NCBI RefSeq assembly: GCF_028728065.1
Contig: NZ_CP117811.1
Coordinates: 682,001 to 746,000, forward strand
Reading direction: 5' to 3'
DNA: 64,000 nt
From: Lentisphaera profundi
Lineage (GTDB): Bacteria > Verrucomicrobiota > Lentisphaeria > Lentisphaerales > Lentisphaeraceae
The translations under genes were made by a program, and so were the position numbers. Shown piece by piece: positions 32,566 to 41,731 of this stretch. The notes beneath the pieces were generated by a model that searched no databases, was not told the origin of the DNA, and saw only the letters and a program-made list of their open reading frames with translations. How positions within the stretch are numbered: position 1 is the first letter of the stretch; every line of letters starts with the position of its first letter.

Positions 32566-34479
32566 ATGGATAGCTCATCTCCTACTGTGGACTTCTTACT
32601 CAAAGAAGGTTTATTAGCTCTAAAGGAGGAGGATAGCCTCTTCTCTGATAAGCGTTGGAGAAATGAAGAAAAGCTTGCCGAAGGTGGTTTTAAATCTATT
32701 TATACTGTCTATGATAGTTGGAATCATCGTGTTGTCGTAAAAGCTCGCCCCAAAAATGAGAGTGATTACTCGTCGTTTATAAATGAGTTTCAATTATTAT
32801 CATCACTACAGCACCCTTATATATTACCAGTATATGATATAGGTAAAGATGATGGTGTGCCGTATTGTGTCATGAAGTTTATTGAAGGACAAACTCTGTC
32901 TGAGTATCTTGAAAATTCAAAGTTACAGAGCGATGTATTAATAAATATGTTTCATAAGCTTTGTGAAGCAGTATTTTATGCACATAATGAAGGAATCGTG
33001 CACCTAGATTTGAAGCCAGATAATATACGTATCTCTCAATCCGGCGATTTAACACTTTGTGACTGGGGCAGCGCACGTGGAGTTCATCAAAAGGCGCGAG
33101 TGGAGGTTTCGGCGACACCGGCTTATATGGCCCCTGAGATGTTTAAGGGTATTATTGGAGTACAAAGTGATATTTATGCCTTAGGTATAATTTTTTACGA
33201 AATCCTTTCAGCTTATAATCCTTTTTATAATAAAGATCTAAAAAAAACTGTTGCAGCAAATAAACAAGGCGAGGTTGATTTTAGTCAGATTAGAGACCTG
33301 AGTTCACGCGCAATTTGTCATAAAGCCTTGGAATTCGATGCTCAAGCGCGTTATGAAAATGTTGCTGACATACTAATTGATTTACGACTTGCAGGTCAAG
33401 GCCAAGCTACTAAAGCTGAAAAAGCAGGAAGGTGTAGAAAAACGTACTTGCTGTGCCGCCGCAATCCTCAAACCTTATTAGTAGTACTCTTATTGTTAGC
33501 CCTATTAGTGATAAGTAGTGTCATCTTTGCCTTTAATTTAAATAGAGAGAAAAAAGCGGTGGAAGTTCTCTCAGAAAAACATCGTGAAGAACGGGATCTA
33601 CGTATTGACCTAAGTGTAACACAAGCGGGCATTCTTTTGGATCAAGCATGGATTGCCTTTGGCCAATTTCGACATATCGAGGCAAGTAACTTACTTAAGC
33701 TCTCTCTTCACAAGCAAACGTCTGAAAGCGGACAGCTACTGAAGGGTATACTTGCTATCATTGCCTTTGATCCAATTGTCGCTAAGCAGGCCTTTGATAG
33801 TATTGAAACAGTACAGGCATCTCGATATCGTCAGTATTTGGAAATTATACCGAAGTTCACAAAATTACTCAATCAAGATTCGCAAGATTGGGTTACGCTG
33901 ATCATGGATTTGAGAAAAATAGATATTTATTTTTATCATCACTTCACGGGATATTTGATGAATTCAACAGCCCTAAGTGAAGAGAAAAAAGAACTCTTTA
34001 TTAATCAGCTCTATTATGCGCTCACAGGAGAAAGTATTCTCATTCAATTTAATGAGAATGAAAACTTGTTAAAATTCAGCGGAAGTATACGAGAATTAAA
34101 ACTACACCCCTTTAAATCCTTACGAATCAAAAAGCTCGATTTCTCTACGAGTCAGGGAGATATAAAAAGTTATACCTTGAAAAATCTACATTTTTTTCAT
34201 GAGCTTGAAGAAGTTTATTTTCACAATACAAAATTTGATAATTTCCTAGAGCTACAGGGCTTGCCGATTAATATACTGTCTATTTCTTGTTATGGTCGAT
34301 CACACTATTTACAGCAACTAGGCTTCGAAGAAATTTGGCTTACGGGCAGAGAAATCCAAGATCTGCATCCCTTACTTAAATGTGTAAATTTACGAAAGGT
34401 TAAACTTGAAGCGCACATGGTTAACTTGCCGGGGTATGAAGCTGTGAGTAAAGTTTTCATATGTGAAATCACAGAATAA
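32566..34479 (+). CDS. Transmembrane Ser/Thr protein kinase, divergent from ECF sigma
   Basis: Kinase of 637 aa. The kinase domain spans about residues 33-290 with a glycine loop LAEGGFKSIY, the invariant lysine Lys59 (VVVKARP), HLDLKPDN (Asp148), DWG (166-168) and MAPE (188-191). Unlike the two other kinases here it keeps the VAIK-type lysine. A hydrophobic transmembrane segment lies at about 304-326, followed by a coiled coil, a helical region and a C-terminal leucine-rich-like domain (LKLHPFKSLRIKKLDFSTS). It is probably the regulator of the ECF factor encoded divergently. The extracytoplasmic part is long and should be the sensor. Confidence 0.9.
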   Translation: MDSSSPTVDFLLKEGLLALKEEDSLFSDKRWRNEEKLAEGGFKSIYTVYDSWNHRVVVKARPKNESDYSSFINEFQLLSSLQHPYILPVYDIGKDDGVPYCVMKFIEGQTLSEYLENSKLQSDVLINMFHKLCEAVFYAHNEGIVHLDLKPDNIRISQSGDLTLCDWGSARGVHQKARVEVSATPAYMAPEMFKGIIGVQSDIYALGIIFYEILSAYNPFYNKDLKKTVAANKQGEVDFSQIRDLSSRAICHKALEFDAQARYENVADILIDLRLAGQGQATKAEKAGRCRKTYLLCRRNPQTLLVVLLLLALLVISSVIFAFNLNREKKAVEVLSEKHREERDLRIDLSVTQAGILLDQAWIAFGQFRHIEASNLLKLSLHKQTSESGQLLKGILAIIAFDPIVAKQAFDSIETVQASRYRQYLEIIPKFTKLLNQDSQDWVTLIMDLRKIDIYFYHHFTGYLMNSTALSEEKKELFINQLYYALTGESILIQFNENENLLKFSGSIRELKLHPFKSLRIKKLDFSTSQGDIKSYTLKNLHFFHELEEVYFHNTKFDNFLELQGLPINILSISCYGRSHYLQQLGFEEIWLTGREIQDLHPLLKCVNLRKVKLEAHMVNLPGYEAVSKVFICEITE

Positions 34480-34606
34480 CTTCTCATGGACTTAGGTTTT
34501 ATTATTCGTGGTGGAACTTGCCTCATTTAGTAATGGAAATATCGGCCATTACAGTAGGTATTAGCGGACTAGCTAGTGCGATATAAATCATTTTTAGGCA
34601 GTATTT

Positions 34607-35323
34607 TTATAGACGAAAATCAGGGTGTAGTTGTTCATTGACGGAAATACGATCCATCGCGAAGATCTCTTTAGTATACTTATCATTGAAGACATAACGC
34701 GGTATCCATTTTATTAGTTCACCATGACCATCAACAAAAGTATAGCTTGCACGTTGTTTATTATGTTTGAAATTGTTGTAAAAGAGACCAGAGCCTTTGT
34801 TATATTTATCTTCACTATAGACAGATATCTCATAACGACCCACTTTGATGCTGGGGTCATCTGTTTTTAGTGTGTCCATTAATAACATAGCATTTGCGGA
34901 GTCATTAATTTGAGTGACTTTGCGGCCAATTAATGATTGATAATTATTAATGTGTGCCATGCCGTAATCCGTCGCTTCAATTCTATTCTCGGCATCAAGA
35001 GCGGTGCTGGGACAGGCATACCAAGTTGGTGAAGCATTGTTATAAAAAACACTTGCATCCTCTCCAGGTAGAGCATTTCCCCCTAAATATGTATCAACAC
35101 CACTTTGAAATTTTCTGAGTGATGAATAACCATAAGCAATTGCGCCATCATTATCTTCACGAAACATAATCATAGCGAAGGCAACTTGTTTATTAGAATT
35201 TAGACAGCTTGTGGCTAAGGCCGTCTTTCTAGCCTGTCCTAATACAGGCAAGAGCAAAGATGCAAGTGTACCTATAATTGCGACGACAACTAGCAGTTCT
35301 ATGAGTGTGAATTTTTTATTCAT
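34607..35323 (-). CDS. DUF1559 prepilin-like protein
   Basis: Pilin-like protein of about 238 aa with prepilin motif [24 protein letters not shown] just after MNKK. The C-terminal HNKQRASYTFVDGHGELI has an H-X9-DG motif. I choose ATG 35,323 because GGAG lies seven bases upstream; an ATG at 35,338 would put five more residues before it. It stands alone, convergent with the kinase and divergent from a secreted pectate-lyase-fold protein, so a joint role with that protein is possible. No TGTTAAG/CTTCTAT element is present, though a partial AGTTAAGA lies far upstream near 35,550. Confidence 0.86.
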   Translation of the reverse strand: MNKKFTLIELLVVVAIIGTLASLLLPVLGQARKTALATSCLNSNKQVAFAMIMFREDNDGAIAYGYSSLRKFQSGVDTYLGGNALPGEDASVFYNNASPTWYACPSTALDAENRIEATDYGMAHINNYQSLIGRKVTQINDSANAMLLMDTLKTDDPSIKVGRYEISVYSEDKYNKGSGLFYNNFKHNKQRASYTFVDGHGELIKWIPRYVFNDKYTKEIFAMDRISVNEQLHPDFRL

Positions 35324-35338
35324 TATTTTACTCCACAT

Positions 35339-35708
35339 TATTATATATCGAGGGATACACAGAAAAATACAATGTATAACACTAAAATATGAACTTATTT
35401 AAAATAAGTATGAATATCTTGTTAGATATTATTTTTCATCGTGTATCACCGTAATAAGAAATAAGCTTGTTTCATAAGGGTCCTTATATTTTGGTCTAAG
35501 AATTAATAGTCATTTTCTTGAACGGTAAATTTTTGAGCCACTGATAACAAATCTTAACTGCTGGCCTGATAAATGATGGTTTGGTGACTTAAGTGCAATC
35601 TCTTAGCGCTACATTAGGAGAATGATAGGCTTATTTATGGTGTAGGAGTTTTTTAGCAATAGCTTCCGACGTATTACAAAATGCTGATAGTTAAGATATA
35701 GGATATAA
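35339..35708. other. Divergent AT-rich intergenic region
   Basis: This 370-base gap separates a pilin-like gene and a pectate-lyase-fold gene. It is AT-rich and must hold both promoters. I see no repeat A or B, no hairpin of note and no convincing copy of either shared promoter pattern. Confidence 0.4.
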
Positions 35709-37553
35709 ATGATAATGAAATGGGTGTGTATTATGGGCGTTTGTTTTTTGAGATTCATATATGATATAGTGTGTCAAAAGAGCCGAAATAGGTCTATTTT
35801 TTTACTTACAATCTTATGTGCGTTTAATGTATTTTCTGAAACGAATGAATCTAGCTTACTCAGGTTTGGACCGACAGGGAAATTGCTTTATAAAGCCTTT
35901 AATGAACAAGGGGGCATCATTCCTGATTTTTCAGTTTGTGGCTATCGTGGAGGAGGAGTTAAATTACCGCGAATAGAAAATAAACTATTTTTAGAAGCTG
36001 GTGACGGCGTGACTGACGACACAAGTCGTATCCAAGAGGCTATAGATAAACTGGCTCGTATGGTGGCTGATAATCAGGGTTTTCGAGGTGCATTACTGCT
36101 CAAAAAAGGAGTTTATCTGATTAGCGACAGTCTTGAGATAAGGCAGAGTGGCATAGTTATAAGGGGGGAGGGGCAGGGGCCAGAAGGTACAGTGCTTTAT
36201 GCCTCAGCAGATAAAGTGTATAATGTTATAGAATTAACTGGGCGGGATAAATTACGTCCGAAGAAAAACCATCGAGTTAAGGTTCTAAATGATTATGTTC
36301 CTATAGGTGTAAATCGATTATGCGTAAGTAATACAAAAAACTTTGCGGTGGGCGAGACTATTCTACTGACCCGTATGGCAAGTCAGGCGTGGTTGCGTTT
36401 CATTGGCATGTGGGATTTACAAAATTTTTATAATAATAAAAATTTAAGTAATTGGGAGCCCAAAGATTATAATTTTCAGTATGAACGTAAGATTATAGCT
36501 ATAGATGGCAATAATTTAATCATGAATGCGGCAGTGGTGGAGCCGTTAAATAAAAGCTTTGGAGAGGCGTACATATCCAAAACATTAGATAGAAGACTTG
36601 AGTTGTGTGGAGTAGAGGATTTACGTATTGTTTCTCATTTTGACCATGAAAAACAAGTCTTAAATGATTCAAAAGAGTTTAATAAAAATGAGTTGATATT
36701 AAGTTACAAAGATGAAAATCATGCGAGAATTGGCGTATATTTAAACAGGGTGTCGAATTCATGGGTACGTAATGTGACAGCACTTTATCTAGCGCAAAGT
36801 GCTGTTCATGTTAATCAAAGTTCCTATATAACCGTTCAAGATTGTGCTATGATTGACCCTGTTTCGTCAACGCAGGGGGGACGTAAATATGCTTTCGTTA
36901 ATGAAGGTCAACTTAATTTATTTCAAAGACTATATTCTCGTAATGCTCGGCATGATTATACCTTAGGGCCACGTATTGGAGGGCCTAATGTGTTTTTACA
37001 TTGCTATTCTGATAATTCTTTGAATGCAAGTGAATCGCATCATCGCTATGGTCATGGCGCCTTGTTTGATAGTTGTGTTTTACGAGGAGAAGGCTTGTTA
37101 TTGGCACTTAATCGAGGTCAGTCTGGTACGGGTCATGGTTGGTCTGGAGCGATGATAATCTTTTGGAACTGTGCAGCAAGTCTTACAGCGATTATGTCTC
37201 CTCCAAGCTCGCAAAATTTTAGTATAGGCTGGACTGGGAATCAGGCAATAACTCAAAAAACGGCAAGACAAGTTAAAATTCTCAATAAATGGCTTGAAAG
37301 AGAGGTTGGCGTTAGCCTAGAATCGACAGGCGATAGCGTATTAGGAGATGGTTATATAGAATCATCTAAACATGCCGTGGAGCCCTATAGTTTGTATCTT
37401 CAGCAATTAGAAGAGCGCTTAGGTAAACAAGCCCTTATCAATATTTCCCATCCTTGGCAATTAAGTTCAGTAAATGCTGATTATATAATGCCAATTTCTA
37501 AAGAGAAAACTATTAAAAAACCTATAGGTTTCAAACCTAAATCCGTGAACTAG
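35709..37553 (+). CDS. Secreted right-handed beta-helix protein (pectate-lyase-3-like)
   Basis: Large exported protein of 614 aa. A hydrophobic segment around residues 27-43 follows a long N-terminus, so the true start could be an internal Met. The segment LEAGDGVTDDTSRIQEAID (from about residue 95) is the hallmark that opens pectate-lyase-3/right-handed beta-helix domains, and GQGPEGTVLYAS and VQDCAMIDPVS fit turns of such a helix. HHRYGHGALFDSC and GHGWSGAMIIFWNC are likely active-site or groove segments. Members act as polysaccharide lyases, epimerases or hydrolases, and I cannot tell which. The preceding NFSxCGYxGGGVxLP-like segment (PDFSVCGYRGGGVKLP) is common in these proteins. Confidence 0.78.
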   Translation: MIMKWVCIMGVCFLRFIYDIVCQKSRNRSIFLLTILCAFNVFSETNESSLLRFGPTGKLLYKAFNEQGGIIPDFSVCGYRGGGVKLPRIENKLFLEAGDGVTDDTSRIQEAIDKLARMVADNQGFRGALLLKKGVYLISDSLEIRQSGIVIRGEGQGPEGTVLYASADKVYNVIELTGRDKLRPKKNHRVKVLNDYVPIGVNRLCVSNTKNFAVGETILLTRMASQAWLRFIGMWDLQNFYNNKNLSNWEPKDYNFQYERKIIAIDGNNLIMNAAVVEPLNKSFGEAYISKTLDRRLELCGVEDLRIVSHFDHEKQVLNDSKEFNKNELILSYKDENHARIGVYLNRVSNSWVRNVTALYLAQSAVHVNQSSYITVQDCAMIDPVSSTQGGRKYAFVNEGQLNLFQRLYSRNARHDYTLGPRIGGPNVFLHCYSDNSLNASESHHRYGHGALFDSCVLRGEGLLLALNRGQSGTGHGWSGAMIIFWNCAASLTAIMSPPSSQNFSIGWTGNQAITQKTARQVKILNKWLEREVGVSLESTGDSVLGDGYIESSKHAVEPYSLYLQQLEERLGKQALINISHPWQLSSVNADYIMPISKEKTIKKPIGFKPKSVN

Positions 37554-37845
37554 ATTTAGAAGAATTACGTAGAGATGCTGTTCACAGAACTTTATAGATT
37601 TTTGTGGGAATAACCGTAGGCATTTGAAATTTTTCATAAGTCAATGAGGATCAAAGATCAAGATCATTGACAAAATGTAACTCGCGGATTCAGCTTATCA
37701 TTTAAAAATGGTTTTAATGTTAGACCTAATCATTCTTTGTGTATCCCATAAATATTAAATTATAGCTTGATCTTATACAATTATTTATATAAGGCCATCA
37801 TGGCAACGCTGCTAAATAGCTATTTTATATTAAGGAGATACTGAA

Positions 37846-38389
37846 ATGATTGATAGAAGAAATTTACTGAAACTTTCTGCCATGGGTTTGGCTTTGCCAA
37901 GCAAAATATTGGCAGCGTCGAAACCCATTAATCCTCGAGTAAAATTAAAGAAAAATGTTGTACTTGTGTGTTTAGATTTAGGGCTGTATGCAGGAAACCA
38001 TCGAGAAGGTGGAGCGAAATGTAAGTATATGATGGAATACTTTTCTGAATTCAAAGATGAAATGACCTTTTTACAGGGCATTTCCGAGCCAGGTCTAGTT
38101 GGGGGGCATGAAGTTCAGCCTGCAACATTTACAGGTATGCGATATGATCATAAAAGTCATTACCCAGAGCGGCAATTCATAAGTTTAGATCAACGTTTAG
38201 CCAGTGATTCAATACAAGATACTCGTCATAAATTGCTTTATCATCAAGTGAGTAGAGGTAATTTTGTGTCATGGAATCAGTTTGCGCAACCAATGCCACC
38301 CACACGTGGGGGAATGGGTATAGCCATGGTGATTAGATTCTTTGTATAAGTTGGCAGTGATTAGGGATGAGCTGAGTCCTTTTTTATAA
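37846..38389 (+). pseudogene. Truncated and frameshifted DUF1552 gene
   Basis: Starts well, with a Tat-like signal (DRRNLLKLSAMGLALP) and DUF1552-type sequence (VVLVCLDLGLY, LQGISEPGLVGGHEVQPATFTGM, ERQFISLDQRLA). The frame ends at 38,349 after only 167 codons, against about 430 in the intact genes here. Near 38,320-38,389 other frames hold short pieces (GYSHGD, then DSLYKLAVIRDELSPFL), which suggests at least two frame disruptions followed by loss of the 3' two thirds. AAGGAG precedes the ATG, so a short peptide could still be made. Confidence 0.7.
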
Positions 38390-38394
38390 AGGGT

Positions 38395-38901
38395 TTATTC
38401 TTCAGGATCTTCTGATGAAGTATTAAGGGTGACAATGGGGATATCTTCTGCTAGTTGACTCTTCAAGTACTTAATGAATTTCTTGTCGCCACCACGTTCA
38501 TTGGATAAGGGGAATTCGTATTCGAATTCTTCAGTATTGAGGTAAACCCAGCTATCGTCTAACCATGTATCATTGTATTCAATTTCTACATTGATGATTT
38601 GATCAAAAGGGATTTTTTCGGCGGGCTCAGGCCATTCTTCTGAATAGAGTACGACCTGTTTATTGGTGATGAAGTACATACCTTCATCAATTTTCATAAA
38701 GCCATCAGAATAAAAGTATTTGATGGTTTCATCTTTATCGATGAGTTTTAAAGCGAGAATATGCTCGGTATATTTTTTGGGAATTCGGTTTTCTTTATAA
38801 ACGTAAGTTTCTGGTGCGCTGTCGACAATCACGAGTGCGACCGTAAAGAGAAGCCCAACAATAATACCTAAGCCAATGAGAACAATTTTTAATACTTTCA
38901 T
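38395..38901 (-). CDS. Membrane-anchored protein of unknown function (PH-like core)
   Basis: Protein of 168 aa with one N-terminal transmembrane helix (about residues 5-27) and an acidic soluble part. The pattern YFYSDGFMKIDEGMYFITNKQVVLYSEEW, then IPFDQIINVEIEYNDTW, resembles bacterial PH-like domains in which a strand pair is followed by a statement of surface potential, but I do not recognise a named family. It is preceded by a divergent repeat-bearing gap and convergent with the broken DUF1552 gene. Function unknown. Confidence 0.6.
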   Translation of the reverse strand: MKVLKIVLIGLGIIVGLLFTVALVIVDSAPETYVYKENRIPKKYTEHILALKLIDKDETIKYFYSDGFMKIDEGMYFITNKQVVLYSEEWPEPAEKIPFDQIINVEIEYNDTWLDDSWVYLNTEEFEYEFPLSNERGGDKKFIKYLKSQLAEDIPIVTLNTSSEDPEE

Positions 38902-39304
38902 GATGTGAATAATCCTTTTATTTTCCTTTCCATTTGTGTCGTGCTAAGCCCTCCGAAAATTTGCTAAAAGCGCAAATTACGACAAGAAATAATATAAAGC
39001 TAAAAGTATGCTTTGAATGGGGCGAATAGAGTAAAAAGAAGGAAGTTTCTGCTGTATAAGAACTTTTAGTTAGGGTGATTTATAGTTAGATGAGATTAAA
39101 TAAGCTTGGATAAATGACCATCACAAATACATTCAGCAAACAATTTTTATTTTTATGATTAAACATAATGCTTCGCATACGAGAGGGACGCTGTCCCCCT
39201 CGAGCTCCCCCAGCAAGGATTTGCCAATCCTTGACCTGGCGAATAAGGGGCTGAGCCCCGCTTAATGGGATAATCATGGTTATTTTTATAAATGGGAGAA
39301 GAAG
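38902..39304. repeat. Intergenic region with GC-rich palindromic repeat island
   Basis: Within an otherwise AT-rich 403-base gap, about 39,165-39,265 is a GC-rich block with GGGACGCTGTCCC, AAGGATTTGCCAATCCTT and GGGGCTGAGCCCC palindromes. This kind of compound hairpin block looks like a dispersed repeat, but it has only one copy in this window and is unrelated to repeats A and B. No gene is visible. Confidence 0.5.
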
Positions 39305-39748
39305 ATGAAGTTAATGACAGGGCTTTTATTGTGTTTGGTTTTTTCGCTTAGTGGCAAAGAATTAAAAGAGGATGTGAATGATTGGTTAGCGGGAAGAAAA
39401 ATCGAAATTTTAAAAACTACCGTGAAAGATTATTGGCCGGATAAAACAGAAAAACTTGAGCAGAGAATCAATTTAGATAAAGTGATTAATTCAAAAATCC
39501 TTATCGATACCAATGAAGAACTCGCGGTCTTAGTTAAAGTACCGGGCCTCAATATTGGTAAGGGTAGGGAAGATGGGGTTGTAGTTACGAGTTTTAGGTA
39601 TTTACACGAAGGGAAAAAGCTTACGATTCTAGCTGTTTTTGAGTATAAAAAATCTCTCAATAAGAGAACACTCAGTCATGTGACTTTTAAAACGACTAAC
39701 ATAGCCTCGAGCAAAGTTCGTTATGCGGTGCTGCCATCGCAACCTTGA
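39305..39748 (+). CDS. Secreted protein of unknown function
   Basis: Exported protein of 147 aa with a signal peptide (about 1-16, MKLMTGLLLCLVFSLS) and no recognised domain. The body has alternating charged and hydrophobic strands (LAVLVKVPGLNI, VVVTSFRYLHEG, KLTILAVFEYKKS), so it is probably a small beta-rich periplasmic or surface protein. GAAGAAG lies just before the ATG. It is followed by a bidirectional terminator and is convergent with proS. Function unknown. Confidence 0.55.
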   Translation: MKLMTGLLLCLVFSLSGKELKEDVNDWLAGRKIEILKTTVKDYWPDKTEKLEQRINLDKVINSKILIDTNEELAVLVKVPGLNIGKGREDGVVVTSFRYLHEGKKLTILAVFEYKKSLNKRTLSHVTFKTTNIASSKVRYAVLPSQP

Positions 39749-39819
39749 TGCCCATCGAGTTTCGTAATTCAGGAAGTTAAGTCATGTAGAATTGCTGATT
39801 TAGCTAAGACAAAAAAAAT

Positions 39820-39842
39820 GGATCAAACATAATGTTTGATCC
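39820..39842. terminator. Bidirectional rho-independent terminator
   Basis: GGATCAAACAT and ATGTTTGATCC form an 11-bp palindrome with almost no loop (about nine pairs usable). A run of eight A precedes it and a T-rich stretch follows, so it can end transcripts from both the secreted-protein gene and proS. Confidence 0.85.
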
Positions 39843-39868
39843 GTTTTGTCTGAAAAATCTAAGTTGCT

Positions 39869-41602
39869 TTAGACGAATTTTTCCATTTCAGTTTTCACAC
39901 GATTGACAATGAAGTCAAAAACGTCTGCTTTTGGAATTAATTCTTTTTCGCTACCATCACGAGTTTTGAATTCGTATGCGTCTTGCTCCAGTGATTTTTT
40001 GGAGATGATTAAACGCAAGGGAACGCCAATGAGGTCAGCATCATTAAAGGCGAAACCAGGCTTAGGGCTACGGTCATCAAAAATAACTTCGATCCCTTCT
40101 TTCTGTAATTTTTTATAGAGCTCTTCAGCTTCTTCTTTAATAGGAGCTTGTCCACCTGTTAAAGCAATGAGGTGAACTTGATAAGGAGCGATAGAGATGG
40201 GCCAAACGGGACCCCACTTATCATTGCGTTGTTCGCAAACAGAAGCGAGAGCACGGCCGACACCAATACCATAGCAACCCATGGTTGGAATTTGCGATTT
40301 ACCATTTTTGTCGAGGTAGCGCACACCCATGGAATCTGAGTATTTAGTACCGAGTTGGAAGATATTACCGACTTCGATGCCATTGAGCATTTCGAGTGGT
40401 TCACCAGTAATAGGGCAAGGCTCGCCTTCGCGAACAGTAGCAATATCAATGATGTCAGCGTCGCCATCGAAGTCGCGTTCCCAATTGAAGTTTTTATAGT
40501 GATGAGCTTCTTCATTAGCACCGACGACTAGATTAGAGCTTTCAACTGCAGAAGGATCAGCAATGATAATCACGTTATCTTTGTTAAGGCCCTTAGGAGA
40601 GGCGAAACCTGGTACAGCACCAGCGGCAATAATAGCCTCATCATTAGCAGTGACTAAATCGCCACAGCCGAGGTGATTGCCAAGTTTTGTTTCGTTGACT
40701 TCGATATCTCCGCGAATGACACATAAGATCACTTTATCTTCGATGGAAGCTGAGCTATAGAAGACAGCTTTTGCCGTATCGCTTTCTGCTACTTCGAGGA
40801 ATAGAGAAACTTCTTCAATAGTTTTTTGTGTTGGGGTATGAACTTTTTCTAGTTCTAGAGCTGCTTCGCTTTTGTAAGTGATTTTTGAAGTGGCGACTTC
40901 GCGATTCGCTTTGTATTGACGATCAGGTGAGAGAAAAATAGTATCTTCGCCAATTTCAGTTACGGCCATGAATTCATGAGAGAGTGAACCGCCAATCATG
41001 CCACTATCAGCTTCGATAGAAACACAGTCAGTTAAACCAAGACGTTGAAAAATACGTTCATAGGCTTTGTGCACTTCATTGTAGTAGGAGGAGAGGCATT
41101 CTTCGGTCTCATGGAATGAATAAGCATCTTTCATGGTGAATTCGCGTACGCGGATTAATCCGGCGCGTGCACGTGCTTCATCACGGTATTTCGTTTGGAT
41201 TTGGAAAACAGAAGTAGGCAGTTGTTTGTATGAGGTGATCTCGGTTCTTGCCATGTGGCAAACGGCTTCTTCGTGAGTCATGGCCAAAACCATATCCTTT
41301 TGATTGCGGTCTTTGAAGCGCAGAAGACTTTGATCGACGCTATCGTAACGACCAGATTCGTGCCAGATATCTGCAGGATTTACGAGTGGCATCAAAATTT
41401 CTTGAGATTCAACTGCGTTCATTTCTTCGCGAATGATGTTTTCGATTTTAGCTGTCATGCGAGCAGCTAAAGGGAGGAGAGTAAAGATACCTGTTGAAAG
41501 AGGACGGATATAACCGCCACGCATAAGAAAGATATGGCTTGCGCTTTGCGCATCTTTTGGCGCTTCTTTAACGCGTTTTCCGATAAGTTTTGAGAGTCTC
41601 AT
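39869..41602 (-). CDS. proS: Prolyl-tRNA synthetase
   Basis: Charges tRNA-Pro with proline. This 577-aa protein is the bacterial type of class II synthetase with an inserted editing domain. N-terminal motif 1 region (HIFLMRGGYIRPLSTGIFTLLP), MTHEEAV, motif 2 region (REFTMKDAYSFHE) and motif 3 (GCYGIGVGRALAS) are all present. The YbaK-like editing insert lies at about residues 240-385 and clears alanyl-tRNA-Pro. The C-terminal anticodon-binding domain contains FDDRSPKPGFAFNDADLIGVP. Length and order match the E. coli type. Single-gene unit, ending in the bidirectional hairpin. Confidence 0.97.
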   Translation of the reverse strand: MRLSKLIGKRVKEAPKDAQSASHIFLMRGGYIRPLSTGIFTLLPLAARMTAKIENIIREEMNAVESQEILMPLVNPADIWHESGRYDSVDQSLLRFKDRNQKDMVLAMTHEEAVCHMARTEITSYKQLPTSVFQIQTKYRDEARARAGLIRVREFTMKDAYSFHETEECLSSYYNEVHKAYERIFQRLGLTDCVSIEADSGMIGGSLSHEFMAVTEIGEDTIFLSPDRQYKANREVATSKITYKSEAALELEKVHTPTQKTIEEVSLFLEVAESDTAKAVFYSSASIEDKVILCVIRGDIEVNETKLGNHLGCGDLVTANDEAIIAAGAVPGFASPKGLNKDNVIIIADPSAVESSNLVVGANEEAHHYKNFNWERDFDGDADIIDIATVREGEPCPITGEPLEMLNGIEVGNIFQLGTKYSDSMGVRYLDKNGKSQIPTMGCYGIGVGRALASVCEQRNDKWGPVWPISIAPYQVHLIALTGGQAPIKEEAEELYKKLQKEGIEVIFDDRSPKPGFAFNDADLIGVPLRLIISKKSLEQDAYEFKTRDGSEKELIPKADVFDFIVNRVKTEMEKFV

Positions 41603-41731
41603 ACTGCTTCATTCCTAAGTGAATTTATAAATTTCCGCTAATCTAATGCAGTATTATATAAAGGGAATTCAGCTTTGAAAAAAAAATGGTGATGATACAT
41701 AAATAAAAAGAGCAAGAAGAACTTGTTCGGC

